Source: Chlamydiae bacterium CG10_big_fil_rev_8_21_14_0_10_42_34 (lineage in GTDB: Bacteria > Chlamydiota > Chlamydiia > Chlamydiales > SM23-39). Taken from it: a DNA stretch of 64,000 nucleotides. The notes beneath the pieces were generated by a model. That model saw nothing but the letters and a program-made list of their open reading frames with translations. It was not told the DNA's origin and made no database searches. Positions 1-8,050 of this stretch are shown here, one piece after another. The position numbers were made by a program, and so were the translations under genes. Where the stretch lies: contig PFAD01000018.1 in assembly GCA_002773795.1 (NCBI GenBank), positions 88,682 to 152,681 on the forward strand, written 5' to 3'. How positions within the stretch are numbered: the first letter of the stretch is position 1; each line of letters begins with the position of its first letter.

Positions 1-38
1 TGGCATGATGTGGGACCCTTATCTTGCAATGAGGTACC

Positions 39-635
39 ATGATTCGATCTCTCATCCATAAGCTGTTTGAAATTGGCGCTGTTAAATTTGGCGAATTCAA
101 ACTCAAAAGCGGGATCACTTCCCCTATTTATATCGATTTACGCCTCACGATTTCAAATCCAAAGCTCATTGTAACAATCAGCGAGTTGATGCACGAAGCG
201 ATTCGGGGATGCAAAATGGACCTGATCTGTGGAGTTCCCTACACAGCGCTCCCGTTTGCAACGGCCATTTCGATCCAACACACCATCCCTATGGTTTTGC
301 GTCGCAAAGAGAAAAAAGAGTATGGCACTGGCAAACTCATTGAAGGGATCTATCAACCAGGTCAGCAATGTGTCATTATCGAAGATGTGATCACATCCGG
401 ACAAAGCATTTTTGAAACGATTGTCCCCCTCTCTAAAGAAGGGCTTGTCGTCGAAGATATTGTCGTTTTGGTCGATAGAGAGCAAGGGGGGAGAAAATAT
501 ATCGAAAGCAAAGGATTTAAGGTCCATCCCATTTGCACCATCACCATGATTGTCGATGAACTTTTAAAAGAAAAAAAGATCAATGAAGAGACTGCCCATT
601 CGGTCCAAGATTTTATTAGGAAAAACCAAGTATGA
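39..635 (+). CDS. pyrE: Orotate phosphoribosyltransferase, eukaryotic UMP-synthase type
   Basis: Joins orotate to PRPP to give OMP in de novo pyrimidine synthesis (cytosol). The PRPP motif VIIEDVITSG is at residues 112-121 and the catalytic loop RRKEKKEYGTG at 88-98. The length, 198 aa, is normal for a single-domain enzyme. The loop, the VDREQGG segment and the C-terminal VQDFIRKNQ resemble, from memory, the OPRT half and linker entry of animal bifunctional UMP synthase more than E. coli PyrE. GAGG sits just upstream of the ATG. The last 4 bases overlap the pyrF start, so the pair is translationally coupled. The function is secure; the eukaryotic affinity is judged by eye. Confidence 0.92.
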   Translation: MIRSLIHKLFEIGAVKFGEFKLKSGITSPIYIDLRLTISNPKLIVTISELMHEAIRGCKMDLICGVPYTALPFATAISIQHTIPMVLRRKEKKEYGTGKLIEGIYQPGQQCVIIEDVITSGQSIFETIVPLSKEGLVVEDIVVLVDREQGGRKYIESKGFKVHPICTITMIVDELLKEKKINEETAHSVQDFIRKNQV

Positions 636-1384
636 AACTCTCTTTTTTAAAAAGATCCTCTTTAACTTTGCATCCAACCGCCCAAAAGCTATTCAAGCTA
701 ATGTCGGAGAAAAAAACCAATCTCTGCATTGCCCTTGACGTTACAGAGCAAAATCAACTCCTAGAAATGGCAGACGAGCTGGGCCCAGAACTGTGCGTCT
801 TAAAAACACACGTCGACATCCTAAAAGACTTCACTCCCGACTTTGGAGATAAACTTAAACAAATTGCCAAAAAGCACCGTTTTTTTATTTTTGAAGATAG
901 AAAATTTGCAGATATTGGACAAACCGTCTCGTTGCAATATCACAAGGGCATTTACCAAATTGCCAAATGGGCAGACATTGTTAACGCGCACATTGTTCCA
1001 GGGCCAGGAATTATTGAAGGGCTAAAAGATGCATCTTTGCTCCTTCTTGCAGAAATGAGCTCAGCAGGAACCGTTGCAAAAGGGACCTACACCCGAAAAG
1101 CGGTCCTTCTGGCAGAAAAAAATCCAAAGACCGTGATGGGCTTTATCTGTTTAAAAAAAATCAGCCAAAAACCAGGCTTTATCCACTTTACTCCTGGCGT
1201 AAAATTAAAGCGGGGGAAAGATTCTTTAGGACAAAGATACCGCACAGTAGAAGAAGTCTTGATCAAAAATCAAAGCGACATCATCATAGTCGGCAGAGAT
1301 ATTACAACTGCGCAAAAACCATTAAAACAAGCGGCCCTTTATCGTGAAAGAGCCTGGGAAGCACATGTCCAAGCAATTTCCTAA
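632..1384 (+). CDS. pyrF: Orotidine-5'-phosphate decarboxylase, eukaryotic type
   Basis: Decarboxylates OMP to UMP. The catalytic Asp-Lys-Asp set is visible in EDRKFADIG (D89, K91, D94), with KTHVDIL at 58-65, HIVPGPGI in the middle and SDIIIVGRDI near the C terminus as phosphate-binding strand. These phrases match the ODCase half of eukaryotic UMP synthase closely, and the first 30 residues look like the UMPS inter-domain linker. The ATG overlaps the pyrE stop (ATGA). The 3' end overlaps the following glycosyltransferase by 20 bases. Length 250 aa is typical. Confidence 0.93.
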   Translation: MKLSFLKRSSLTLHPTAQKLFKLMSEKKTNLCIALDVTEQNQLLEMADELGPELCVLKTHVDILKDFTPDFGDKLKQIAKKHRFFIFEDRKFADIGQTVSLQYHKGIYQIAKWADIVNAHIVPGPGIIEGLKDASLLLLAEMSSAGTVAKGTYTRKAVLLAEKNPKTVMGFICLKKISQKPGFIHFTPGVKLKRGKDSLGQRYRTVEEVLIKNQSDIIIVGRDITTAQKPLKQAALYRERAWEAHVQAIS

Positions 1385-2318
1385 GATTTCAATCATCCTC
1401 CTTAACTGGAATGGGAAAAAAGATACGCTAGAATGCCTGAACTCTCTCAAAAAAGTCGACTACCCCAACTTTCAAACCATTGTCGTTGATAACGGCTCGA
1501 AAGACAACTCAATCGCAGAACTACGCGCCGCCCATCCACATCTCCCCATCTTAGAAAACGGGGCCAATCTCGGCTTTGCAGGGGGCAACAATCCTGGCAT
1601 TGAGTGGTCATTGCGCCACCATGCAGAGTGGATCTTACTCCTCAATAATGATACAACTGTCGATCCTCTTTTTCTTCGAGAGTTTCTCAATGCTGCAAAA
1701 GAAGAGCCTAAAGCAAAAATCTTAGGGGCTAAAATCCTCAAATACCATCAGCCGAATATCATCGATCATCTCGGTGGATTTTGGAATCGACAAAAAGCAG
1801 AATTTGAGTCTCCCGACTCAGGGCAAGCCGATCATCCCTACCTCAACATGAAAGAGGTCGATTACGTTTGTGGCGCCGCACTTTTCATGCATCGAAGCGT
1901 TCCCGAAACAATTGGTCTTCTCGAGCCAAATTTTTTCCTTTTTTGGGAAGAGACCGACTTTTGTTACCGCGCACGAAAAGCGGGCTTTGGCGTCTGGACA
2001 GCACCGCTTGCAAAAGTTTGGCATAAAGTATCTTCCTCCTTCACAGGAGGCAAGCCACAAATGCACTATTTTTGGTGGAGAAGTCGCCTCCTTTGGATCG
2101 AGCGTAACTGCCCCCATGACGAAAAAAAAGAACTTTATAAAAAAGTGATCTATCCAGAACTCATTAAAATGTTTAGACACTACCTTCTCAAATTTCTTTT
2201 ACCATCTACCCCCTCTCGAAAAGAGAAGGTTCGCCGCTATAAAGCAGGCTGTTTAGGGGCCCTTGATTTCTTCCGCCGTCGCTTTGGCAACAGCCCAAAG
2301 TGGCTTAATTCAAAATAA
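1365..2318 (+). CDS. Family 2 glycosyltransferase, rhamnosyltransferase-like
   Basis: A GT-A fold glycosyltransferase that probably adds a sugar from an NDP donor to a cell-envelope glycan on the cytoplasmic side. The N terminus ISIILLNWNGKKDTLECL and DNGSKDNS, then LGFAGGNN and LLNNDTTVDP (metal/NDP site), are typical of the WbbL-like rhamnosyltransferase branch. A dTDP-rhamnose gene set at 20466-22772 could supply the donor; that link is inference. ATG 1365 is chosen because GGGAA lies 4 bases upstream; a GTG 21 bases earlier is also open. It overlaps pyrF by 20 bases. Acceptor unknown. Confidence 0.8.
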   Translation: MSKQFPKISIILLNWNGKKDTLECLNSLKKVDYPNFQTIVVDNGSKDNSIAELRAAHPHLPILENGANLGFAGGNNPGIEWSLRHHAEWILLLNNDTTVDPLFLREFLNAAKEEPKAKILGAKILKYHQPNIIDHLGGFWNRQKAEFESPDSGQADHPYLNMKEVDYVCGAALFMHRSVPETIGLLEPNFFLFWEETDFCYRARKAGFGVWTAPLAKVWHKVSSSFTGGKPQMHYFWWRSRLLWIERNCPHDEKKELYKKVIYPELIKMFRHYLLKFLLPSTPSRKEKVRRYKAGCLGALDFFRRRFGNSPKWLNSK

Positions 2319-2347
2319 TAGACTTTAACTTCCAGTTAATTTATAAT
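2319..2347 (+). promoter_or_regulatory. Candidate promoter for the Ser/Pro-rich gene, little or no leader
   Basis: TAGACT (2319-2324), a 17-base spacer and a perfect TATAAT (2342-2347). The ATG is at 2357, only 9 bases past the -10 box, and no Shine-Dalgarno precedes it, so the transcript would have almost no 5' leader. Confidence 0.45.
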
Positions 2348-2356
2348 AACAAAACA

Positions 2357-3181
2357 ATGACATCAAACGTACAAATTATTTCAAATTACTTTTACGACGA
2401 ACACTCCGTCGAACAAGCCACTCGCCTATCTGTGACCGAAAAAAAAACAGATCATGTTGCATCCAGACTTCGCAATACAGATAACATGAGAGCCCCCTTA
2501 CAGGCTGCGCATAGCGCCCTCCGCAACGACCTAGGTTTTTCCCCAGATTCTCTCAACCCTAGTGAATCAGGCTCTCTCTCAAGTTCTCTTACTGACCCAA
2601 GCGAATCGAGTTCGTTCTTGGATTCTCTTGAAAACAGCCCCCTAGCGAAGGCCTTTAAGAACCTCAAGCTCCCCCAAAAAGATACAAATCTTTCTCACAA
2701 CCCATACGACACACCTCTACACCAACCTATGAGGAAACAGAGCGAACCAATAGTCCAAAAAGTTTCGGACCAACCTCAAGCAACGTCCAAGGCAGCCACA
2801 CGCGCACATGAGTTCTTTGCCTTTATGCAAGCTCCCAGAGAAAAGACCGCAAAACCACCTCAACCACCTAAACTTACTCCACTTCCACCAAAGCATCCTT
2901 CAACGGGAAAAGCTCCCGCAGAAGTCACCTCCTCGCTTCCAGAATCTGAACGAATTACCCCACCTCCTGGAGGAGTTTTAGCACTTTTGCGCGGCGATGA
3001 GACAAAGCAAATTACAAATCCCGATAGTTCTTCCGATGTTTGGAATAAAACCCTTTTCCCTAAAAGCGCAGAACAAACGCTGATCGTTTCTTTTAGAAAG
3101 AATGAAATAGAAAGACATTTTTCTCCTCCCCCAAATAGCTCTGAGCAGCCAATTAAGTTCTCTTCAAAGATTGTTTCTTGA
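2357..3181 (+). CDS. Ser/Pro-rich hypothetical protein upstream of the T3SS operon
   Basis: Not recognised. 274 aa, without a Sec signal peptide or membrane segment. The first third is Ser-rich (ESGSLSSSLTDPSESSS near residues 70-90); the rest is Pro/Lys-rich with stretches such as PPQPPKLTPLPPKHP, suggesting a largely disordered protein. It ends 102 bases before sctJ on the same strand and has its own probable promoter. Position and composition fit a secreted substrate or T3SS accessory protein, but no domain supports this; it could be an unrelated lineage-specific protein. Confidence 0.6.
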   Translation: MTSNVQIISNYFYDEHSVEQATRLSVTEKKTDHVASRLRNTDNMRAPLQAAHSALRNDLGFSPDSLNPSESGSLSSSLTDPSESSSFLDSLENSPLAKAFKNLKLPQKDTNLSHNPYDTPLHQPMRKQSEPIVQKVSDQPQATSKAATRAHEFFAFMQAPREKTAKPPQPPKLTPLPPKHPSTGKAPAEVTSSLPESERITPPPGGVLALLRGDETKQITNPDSSSDVWNKTLFPKSAEQTLIVSFRKNEIERHFSPPPNSSEQPIKFSSKIVS

Positions 3182-3223
3182 AAATCCAACAGCCCAAATG
3201 ATATAACTATACTTAGAGGGTAT

Positions 3224-3255
3224 CTATAAATTTAGCTTAGGTGTTAAATTTATAG
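3224..3255. repeat. Perfect 10-bp inverted repeat upstream of sctJ
   Basis: CTATAAATTT (3224-3233) and AAATTTATAG (3246-3255) are exact reverse complements around a 12-base loop, 28 bases before the sctJ ATG. There is no T-tract after it and the stem is AT-rich, so it is a poor terminator. An operator for the T3SS operon or a leader hairpin is more likely. Confidence 0.55.
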
Positions 3256-3283
3256 AAGTGACCTGATTAGGCTGTGTGAATTC

Positions 3284-4159
3284 ATGAAATCCATTTTCAA
3301 ACTCTTATTTCTTCTCTTGCTCGCTGGGTGTGCAGGAAACCAAGCAATTGTGAACAATGTCAATGAGAGAGAGGCCAACGAAATCGTAGTCTTCCTCGCA
3401 TCAAAAGGGATCGTGGCACAAAAAATTGCAGCGCCCACTTCGGCTACTGCAGCCGCTGCGCCTACAGACATGTTCAGCATCGCTGTAGATCCATCTCGCT
3501 CCACAGATGCAATGGCACTCCTCAATCAGTACGGACTGCCGAGAAGACAAGGGACAAATCTTTTAACTCTATTTGCAAAAGCGGGGTTAATGTCATCGGA
3601 CAAAGAAGAGACAATTCGCTATCAGGCAGGCCTTGCAGAACAGCTCAGCAACACAATTTGCAAAATCGACGGCGTCCTTGATGCCAATGTACAGCTCTCA
3701 TTTCCCCCATCAGATTTAAATCCCGCACCTGGCACGCCCCTTCCGAAAGTAACTGCTGCAGTGTATGTGAAACACCAGGGCGTTATGGAAGATCCAAACA
3801 GCCACATGGAAGTGAAGATCAAGCGCCTTTTAGCAGGAAGCGTTAATGGCTTAAGCTATGAAGATGTCGCGGTCATCTCAGATCGATCTCGCTTTGCAGA
3901 TATTACATTGCAAGTAGATGGAGAAATGATTGGGCCGAAAGCTTTACAGCAAACATATGTAAGTATTTGGGGCGTAATTTTAACAAAAAGCTCCCTTGCC
4001 CGATTCCGAACAATTTTCTTCTCATTTATTGTCCTTCTCCTCCTTTTTGGAGCAGCTATCGGATATCTTGTTTACAGATTCTATCCTTTGTTAAAAAAAC
4101 GAGAAGAGAAGACAGAAGTTCCCCCATCAGAAACGCCTCCACCAGGACCTAACATTTGA
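3284..4159 (+). CDS. sctJ: Type III secretion inner-membrane ring lipoprotein SctJ
   Basis: Forms the inner-membrane ring of the injectisome basal body (YscJ/PrgK/FliF family; CdsJ in Chlamydia). The signal peptide ends in lipobox LAGC with the lipidated Cys at residue 16. The two small ring-building domains follow (roughly residues 20-90 and 105-195, including VQLSFPPSDL), then a C-terminal membrane helix at about 243-266 and a basic cytosolic tail. 291 aa is within the family range. First gene of a six-gene T3SS run in the chlamydial order. No clear Shine-Dalgarno precedes the ATG. Confidence 0.93.
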   Translation: MKSIFKLLFLLLLAGCAGNQAIVNNVNEREANEIVVFLASKGIVAQKIAAPTSATAAAAPTDMFSIAVDPSRSTDAMALLNQYGLPRRQGTNLLTLFAKAGLMSSDKEETIRYQAGLAEQLSNTICKIDGVLDANVQLSFPPSDLNPAPGTPLPKVTAAVYVKHQGVMEDPNSHMEVKIKRLLAGSVNGLSYEDVAVISDRSRFADITLQVDGEMIGPKALQQTYVSIWGVILTKSSLARFRTIFFSFIVLLLLFGAAIGYLVYRFYPLLKKREEKTEVPPSETPPPGPNI

Positions 4160-4998
4160 AAAATCCCAGCGAAACAGTTCTCAAGGCCTTCTTGAGTCGC
4201 TGCGAGCCTGAAAAAAAAAGGGCGCTGGAAGGATTTTTACCAGATATAGAGCGCGCTCGCCTAGAAGACACCCCCGGATTTGCTGAAGAGATCGAACCCC
4301 AAAAGTTTGCAAATGGCAACCTTTGGGAAAAAGTCCACTGGTCTTGGTTTTTACCCACTTTAAAAACTTACGATGAAACAGAACAAAAGCTATTTCTATC
4401 AGCGCTAACTACCCATGCAGCTAAAAATTTAGCTAAAACACTCATGCTCTCTTCTTATGCGCAAGAAGTTACCCATGTTGCAAAAGACTATTTGCGCAAA
4501 GTCCTCATCGATAGTCTCATCGGACCACATGATCGCCTTCTCCCTGCAGAGTATCTCTCGAAAAGCCCCCTAAAAGGGCTGCTAAAACTTTCAAAAAACA
4601 AACTCACTCATATAATTGATCTCCTCTCTTTATATGATTTATCCGCAGAACTACGGCAAATTGTAGAGACAAAAATCCTGAAAAAAATCTACAGTCTCTT
4701 AACAGAGGAAGAGCGCACCTTCTTAAAAAAAGCGATGACGCATAAAGAGCACATGATCTTAGCTCGGATGGGGCTTGATCGATTCGATGGAACGGAAGAG
4801 ACACTTCGAACACTCCTCCACCGTAGAGGCCTCGCGCGCTTAGCTGCCGCTCTTTGCGGACAAGAACCCGACTTTATCTGGTATGTTTGTCACCAGTTAG
4901 ACATTGGCAGAGGGACTGCCCTTTTTAAACAATGTGCAAAAGACCCCATACCCGGTGTAACCGAGGCGATCATCGCCCAAGTAGAAGAGTTGCTATGA
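4156..4998 (+). CDS. T3SS-cluster protein in the position of Chlamydia CT560
   Basis: A 280-aa soluble, helix-rich protein without signal peptide or membrane helix, between sctJ and sctL exactly where Chlamydia carries CT560. The only sensible start is TTG at 4156, overlapping the sctJ stop (TTGA); the first internal Met is about 95 residues further in. The far end overlaps sctL by 4 bases. By position it is probably a cytosolic sorting-platform or basal-body accessory protein, perhaps a divergent SctK-type component; sequence alone does not prove this. Confidence 0.75.
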   Translation: MKNPSETVLKAFLSRCEPEKKRALEGFLPDIERARLEDTPGFAEEIEPQKFANGNLWEKVHWSWFLPTLKTYDETEQKLFLSALTTHAAKNLAKTLMLSSYAQEVTHVAKDYLRKVLIDSLIGPHDRLLPAEYLSKSPLKGLLKLSKNKLTHIIDLLSLYDLSAELRQIVETKILKKIYSLLTEEERTFLKKAMTHKEHMILARMGLDRFDGTEETLRTLLHRRGLARLAAALCGQEPDFIWYVCHQLDIGRGTALFKQCAKDPIPGVTEAIIAQVEELL

Positions 4999-5621
4999 AA
5001 AAGTTTTTTTTCCTTATTTCCGGCAAAGAAGTGCGTGTGGCGCCAGGAGAAAAAGTAATCCCTGCAAAAGAGTTTACAACTCTCAATAGTGCAAGCGAGC
5101 TTTTAAAAACTGTGAAAGAAGACGCTGCTGAATACATCGAAAAGACAACGGTTGAAGCTGAAAAAATAAAAGAGCTCGCTTTTCAAGAAGGGTTTCAAGA
5201 AGGACTCACCTCTTTAAACAAACACCTTTTTGAGTTAAATAAAGAGCTCAAGACCTTGCGAGAAGACATCCAAAAAAAAATCCTCCCCCTTTCACTAAAA
5301 GCTGCCAGAAAAATCATTGGTGAAGAGTTAAGGGTCCATCCCGATCGGATTGTCGACATCGTCCTCACCTCTTTAAAACCTGTAACTCAGCACCGAAAAA
5401 TCATCATCTATGTCAACAAAGCTGATTTACAAATGATCGAAGAGAGCAAGAGCAAAATCAAGAAGATATTCGAGCATCTCGAGAGTCTTTCGATCCAAGA
5501 ACGGGGCGATATTGAACCTGGGGGTTGCATGATAGAAACAGAAGCAGGTATTATCAATGCACAACTAGAAAACCAGTGGCGCGCTCTTGAGGCCGCCTTT
5601 GAATCCTTCATGAAAAAGTAA
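4995..5621 (+). CDS. sctL: T3SS stator protein SctL
   Basis: YscL/FliH-family stator linking the ATPase SctN to the sorting platform; CdsL (CT561) in Chlamydia. 208 aa from ATG 4995, which overlaps the preceding stop (ATGA). Residues about 50-100 are charged and heptad-like, as in the FliH coiled coil, with ARKIIGEELRVHPDRIVDIV following and a C-terminal domain ending in ERGDIEPGGCMIET, a typical FliH/YscL phrase. An upstream in-frame start at 4932 would overlap the neighbour by 67 bases and is rejected. Confidence 0.9.
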   Translation: MKKFFFLISGKEVRVAPGEKVIPAKEFTTLNSASELLKTVKEDAAEYIEKTTVEAEKIKELAFQEGFQEGLTSLNKHLFELNKELKTLREDIQKKILPLSLKAARKIIGEELRVHPDRIVDIVLTSLKPVTQHRKIIIYVNKADLQMIEESKSKIKKIFEHLESLSIQERGDIEPGGCMIETEAGIINAQLENQWRALEAAFESFMKK

Positions 5622-5623
5622 CT

Positions 5624-6403
5624 ATGCTAAAATGGATCTTTTGCCTCCTTCTCCTCATCTCACCACAACTGCAAGCACAAAGTGCAAAAGCTGCGCCGGC
5701 TCCTACATCACAGCTATCCGATTTGCCCGAAAGCAATAATCCCTCTATGGTGACAAAGCTTGCGGTCCTTGCAGGACTTTCTTTGCTCCCCTTTGCAATC
5801 ATGCTCCTCACCTCATTTATGAAGATCGTCGTTGTCTTATCTTTACTTAGAAACGCGCTCGGAGTGCAACAGACGCCGCCGAACCAGGTCTTGAATGGGA
5901 TTGCGCTCCTGATTACCCTTTATGTAATGTTTCCAACAGGGCTCCTCATGTACCAAGCGGCAGAAGGGGTGATTAAAACAAATCCACCAACCGATGTCCT
6001 CTCGAATAAAGCAGCTGTTTTTGTCGTAGATGTCGTTGATAAAGCAAAAGAGCCCTTAAGAGACTTTTTACAACGCAACTCCTCTGCAAAACACATGCAA
6101 AGCTTCCTTACACTGGCAACACGGATGTTCCCAGAACCGTTTAAAAAAGATCTCAAATCAAACGACTTTATCATTTTGATCCCCTCATTTATCACGAGCC
6201 AATTAAAAACAGCCTTTGAGATTGGGGTATTGATCTATTTGCCCTTTTTTGTAATCGATCTTGTCGTGTCAAACATTTTGCTTGCAATGGGGATGATGAT
6301 GTTATCTCCTTTGACAATTGCTTTGCCGATTAAGCTTCTTCTCCTCGTCATGGTTGACGGATGGACGGTTCTTGTTCAAGGCTTAGCTGTATCGTTTAGG
6401 TAA
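5624..6403 (+). CDS. sctR: T3SS export-gate protein SctR
   Basis: YscR/FliP-family component of the SctRST export gate in the inner membrane. A cleavable-looking signal (KWIFCLLLLISPQLQA) precedes a short linker, then the conserved LTSFMKIVVVLSLLRNALG and PPNQVLNGIALLITL blocks, and C-terminal helices including FEIGVLIYLPFFVIDLVVS and GMMMLSPLTIALPIK. 259 aa: the N-terminal extension makes it longer than Yersinia YscR, as in chlamydial homologues. Starts 2 bases after sctL. Confidence 0.95.
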   Translation: MLKWIFCLLLLISPQLQAQSAKAAPAPTSQLSDLPESNNPSMVTKLAVLAGLSLLPFAIMLLTSFMKIVVVLSLLRNALGVQQTPPNQVLNGIALLITLYVMFPTGLLMYQAAEGVIKTNPPTDVLSNKAAVFVVDVVDKAKEPLRDFLQRNSSAKHMQSFLTLATRMFPEPFKKDLKSNDFIILIPSFITSQLKTAFEIGVLIYLPFFVIDLVVSNILLAMGMMMLSPLTIALPIKLLLLVMVDGWTVLVQGLAVSFR

Positions 6404-6409
6404 AAAAAC

Positions 6410-6682
6410 ATGTTTGCAAATGAAATTTACTCCTTTAGCTACCAAGCATTGATTCTGATCCTCCTCCTATCAGGGCCTCCGATCATTATCAGTACAATCC
6501 TTGGTCTGATGGTGGCGATTTTTCAAGCAGCAACACAAATCCAAGAACAGACACTCTCTTTTACCGTAAAACTTTTTGCGGTAATATTCACACTGATCTT
6601 CCTTGGAGGATGGTTAGGTGGGATGGTTCTTCAGTTTGCAAATTCTGTTTTTTCAGCGATTTCGCGCGCAGGGGCAGGGTGA
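6410..6682 (+). CDS. sctS: T3SS export-gate protein SctS
   Basis: YscS/FliQ family, 90 aa with two membrane helices, a partner of SctR and SctT in the export gate. The phrase SGPPIIISTILGLMVAIFQA followed by ATQIQEQTL is the family signature. Its stop codon is shared with the GTG start of sctT (GTGA), so it is translationally coupled. Confidence 0.95.
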   Translation: MFANEIYSFSYQALILILLLSGPPIIISTILGLMVAIFQAATQIQEQTLSFTVKLFAVIFTLIFLGGWLGGMVLQFANSVFSAISRAGAG

Positions 6683-7545
6683 ATAATAGTCTATCAGCTA
6701 CAGACACCTACGTCTCCCTTCTCCTTTCAATGCCGAACCTACAGCCCGCAACCGTTTTATCTCTTTTCTTTTTAACTCTCGCGCGTGTTTTGCCCATCAT
6801 CGCAATTGCCCCTTTTTTGGGAGCGAAAAACATCCCCAGAGTTATACGGATGATGTTTAGCATCGCTCTCGTCGCTATTTTTCTCCCCCAAAACTTAATG
6901 ATGACGACGATGGATGTCCCCTTTAACCTCACCTTCATTGGGTATATGGCAAAAGAGCTTCTCATAGGAACTATTTTGGGCTTTCTTGCTTCCGTCCCCT
7001 TTTACATTGCGCAAATGGCAGGAAGTCTCATCGACCATCAGCGAGGAGCTTCCTCTTTGCAAGTGAGTGATCCGACAACACAGAGTCAAACTGGCCCTGT
7101 CGGGATTCTGTATAACTATGTTTTGATCGCCGTCTTTTTTGCTCTCAACGGTCCCTTTATCTTTCTCGATGGCGTTGCAAATTCATACAAACTTATCCCT
7201 GCAAGCGGCATCTTAAATCCAGCCCTATTTTCACTAAATACTGTTTTTTGGAAGCAAATGGTCGGACTGTTTTCAAAAATGATGACACTTGCGATCCAAC
7301 TAGCATCACCTGCTCTTATCGGGATTCTTGTAACCGATATGTTCTTAGGGATAGCGAACCGGCTAGCCCCCCAAGTTCAAATCGTCTTCCTTGGGATCTC
7401 CTTAAAATCTTGGGTGGGCATTGCAATGCTTGCCACAGCTTGGGCGCTCATCATTAAAGTGATGGGACAAGAAGCGATCGCCTGGACCAAAAACCTCAAC
7501 CAACTGATTATCCAAGTTGGCTACTACTTTACAAAGACAACATGA
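6679..7545 (+). CDS. sctT: T3SS export-gate protein SctT
   Basis: YscT/FliR family, about six membrane helices, completing the SctRST gate. The GTG at 6679 overlaps the sctS stop (GTGA) and gives 288 aa, the usual length; an earlier in-frame start at 6610 would add 23 residues lying wholly inside sctS. Conserved phrases include LARVLPIIAIAPFLGAKNIP at the N terminus and LVTDMFLGIANRLAPQVQI in the C-terminal third. The 3' end overlaps the next gene by ATGA. Confidence 0.94.
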   Translation: MNNSLSATDTYVSLLLSMPNLQPATVLSLFFLTLARVLPIIAIAPFLGAKNIPRVIRMMFSIALVAIFLPQNLMMTTMDVPFNLTFIGYMAKELLIGTILGFLASVPFYIAQMAGSLIDHQRGASSLQVSDPTTQSQTGPVGILYNYVLIAVFFALNGPFIFLDGVANSYKLIPASGILNPALFSLNTVFWKQMVGLFSKMMTLAIQLASPALIGILVTDMFLGIANRLAPQVQIVFLGISLKSWVGIAMLATAWALIIKVMGQEAIAWTKNLNQLIIQVGYYFTKTT

Positions 7546-7955
7546 ACGAACAAGATCAAAAGACCAGAAAAATCTGGATTACACTATTACTAATACAAGT
7601 ATCGCTTAACGCAATCTGTACGTTCTACGACCTATTTTTAGGCACTTCTCTAGAAGCAGCAAAACAGCGGCTTATCCCCCCACTAATAGCCTGTTCTTTC
7701 ACAACAGCACTATTAGTTGGTTAATTAATATATCGATGCGCATACAAGAAGCCCGGAACGAAATTTCTAATATTTCTTATTTATGGAACACCCTTCGCAT
7801 ATGGGATCTTACTGATTAACTGGATGAGTGGCAGACTCTCTTTGCCGAGCGATGTATTTCATATTGGTTATCTAATAACAGCTACCTTAGCGAGTATTTG
7901 GTGGTACAGCCTCCATCTGAAGATGAGAGTTATGAACATGAAGATGAAAGGCTAA
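7542..7955 (+). pseudogene. Four-helix membrane protein gene split by one in-frame stop
   Basis: ATG at 7542 overlaps the sctT stop (ATGA). The frame runs 60 codons, meets TAA at 7722-7724, then stays open in the same frame for 76 more codons to TAA at 7953. Two hydrophobic helices lie before the stop (about residues 12-34 and 46-60) and two after (FLIFLIYGTPFAYGILLINW, and a segment around ATLASIWWYSLHL). The halves therefore read as one roughly 136-residue four-helix protein with a nonsense mutation. It could also be a 60-aa two-helix protein with a decaying tail, or involve readthrough. Family not recognised. Confidence 0.6.
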
Positions 7956-8050
7956 CGCACCGATTACTTCATGCGGCGCCCCTACAAAAAAAATCAAAGC
8001 TCACACAATCAACGTTATTCTCCACAAAATGGGTCGTTATTGTGGAATAG

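Noticed and set aside
4932..4994. Longer N terminus for SctL
   Set aside because: It lies entirely inside the preceding gene; ATG 4995 forms the ATGA overlap seen at other junctions.
6610..6678. Longer N terminus for SctT
   Set aside because: The 23 extra residues are coded within sctS in another frame; GTG 6679 makes the coupled overlap.
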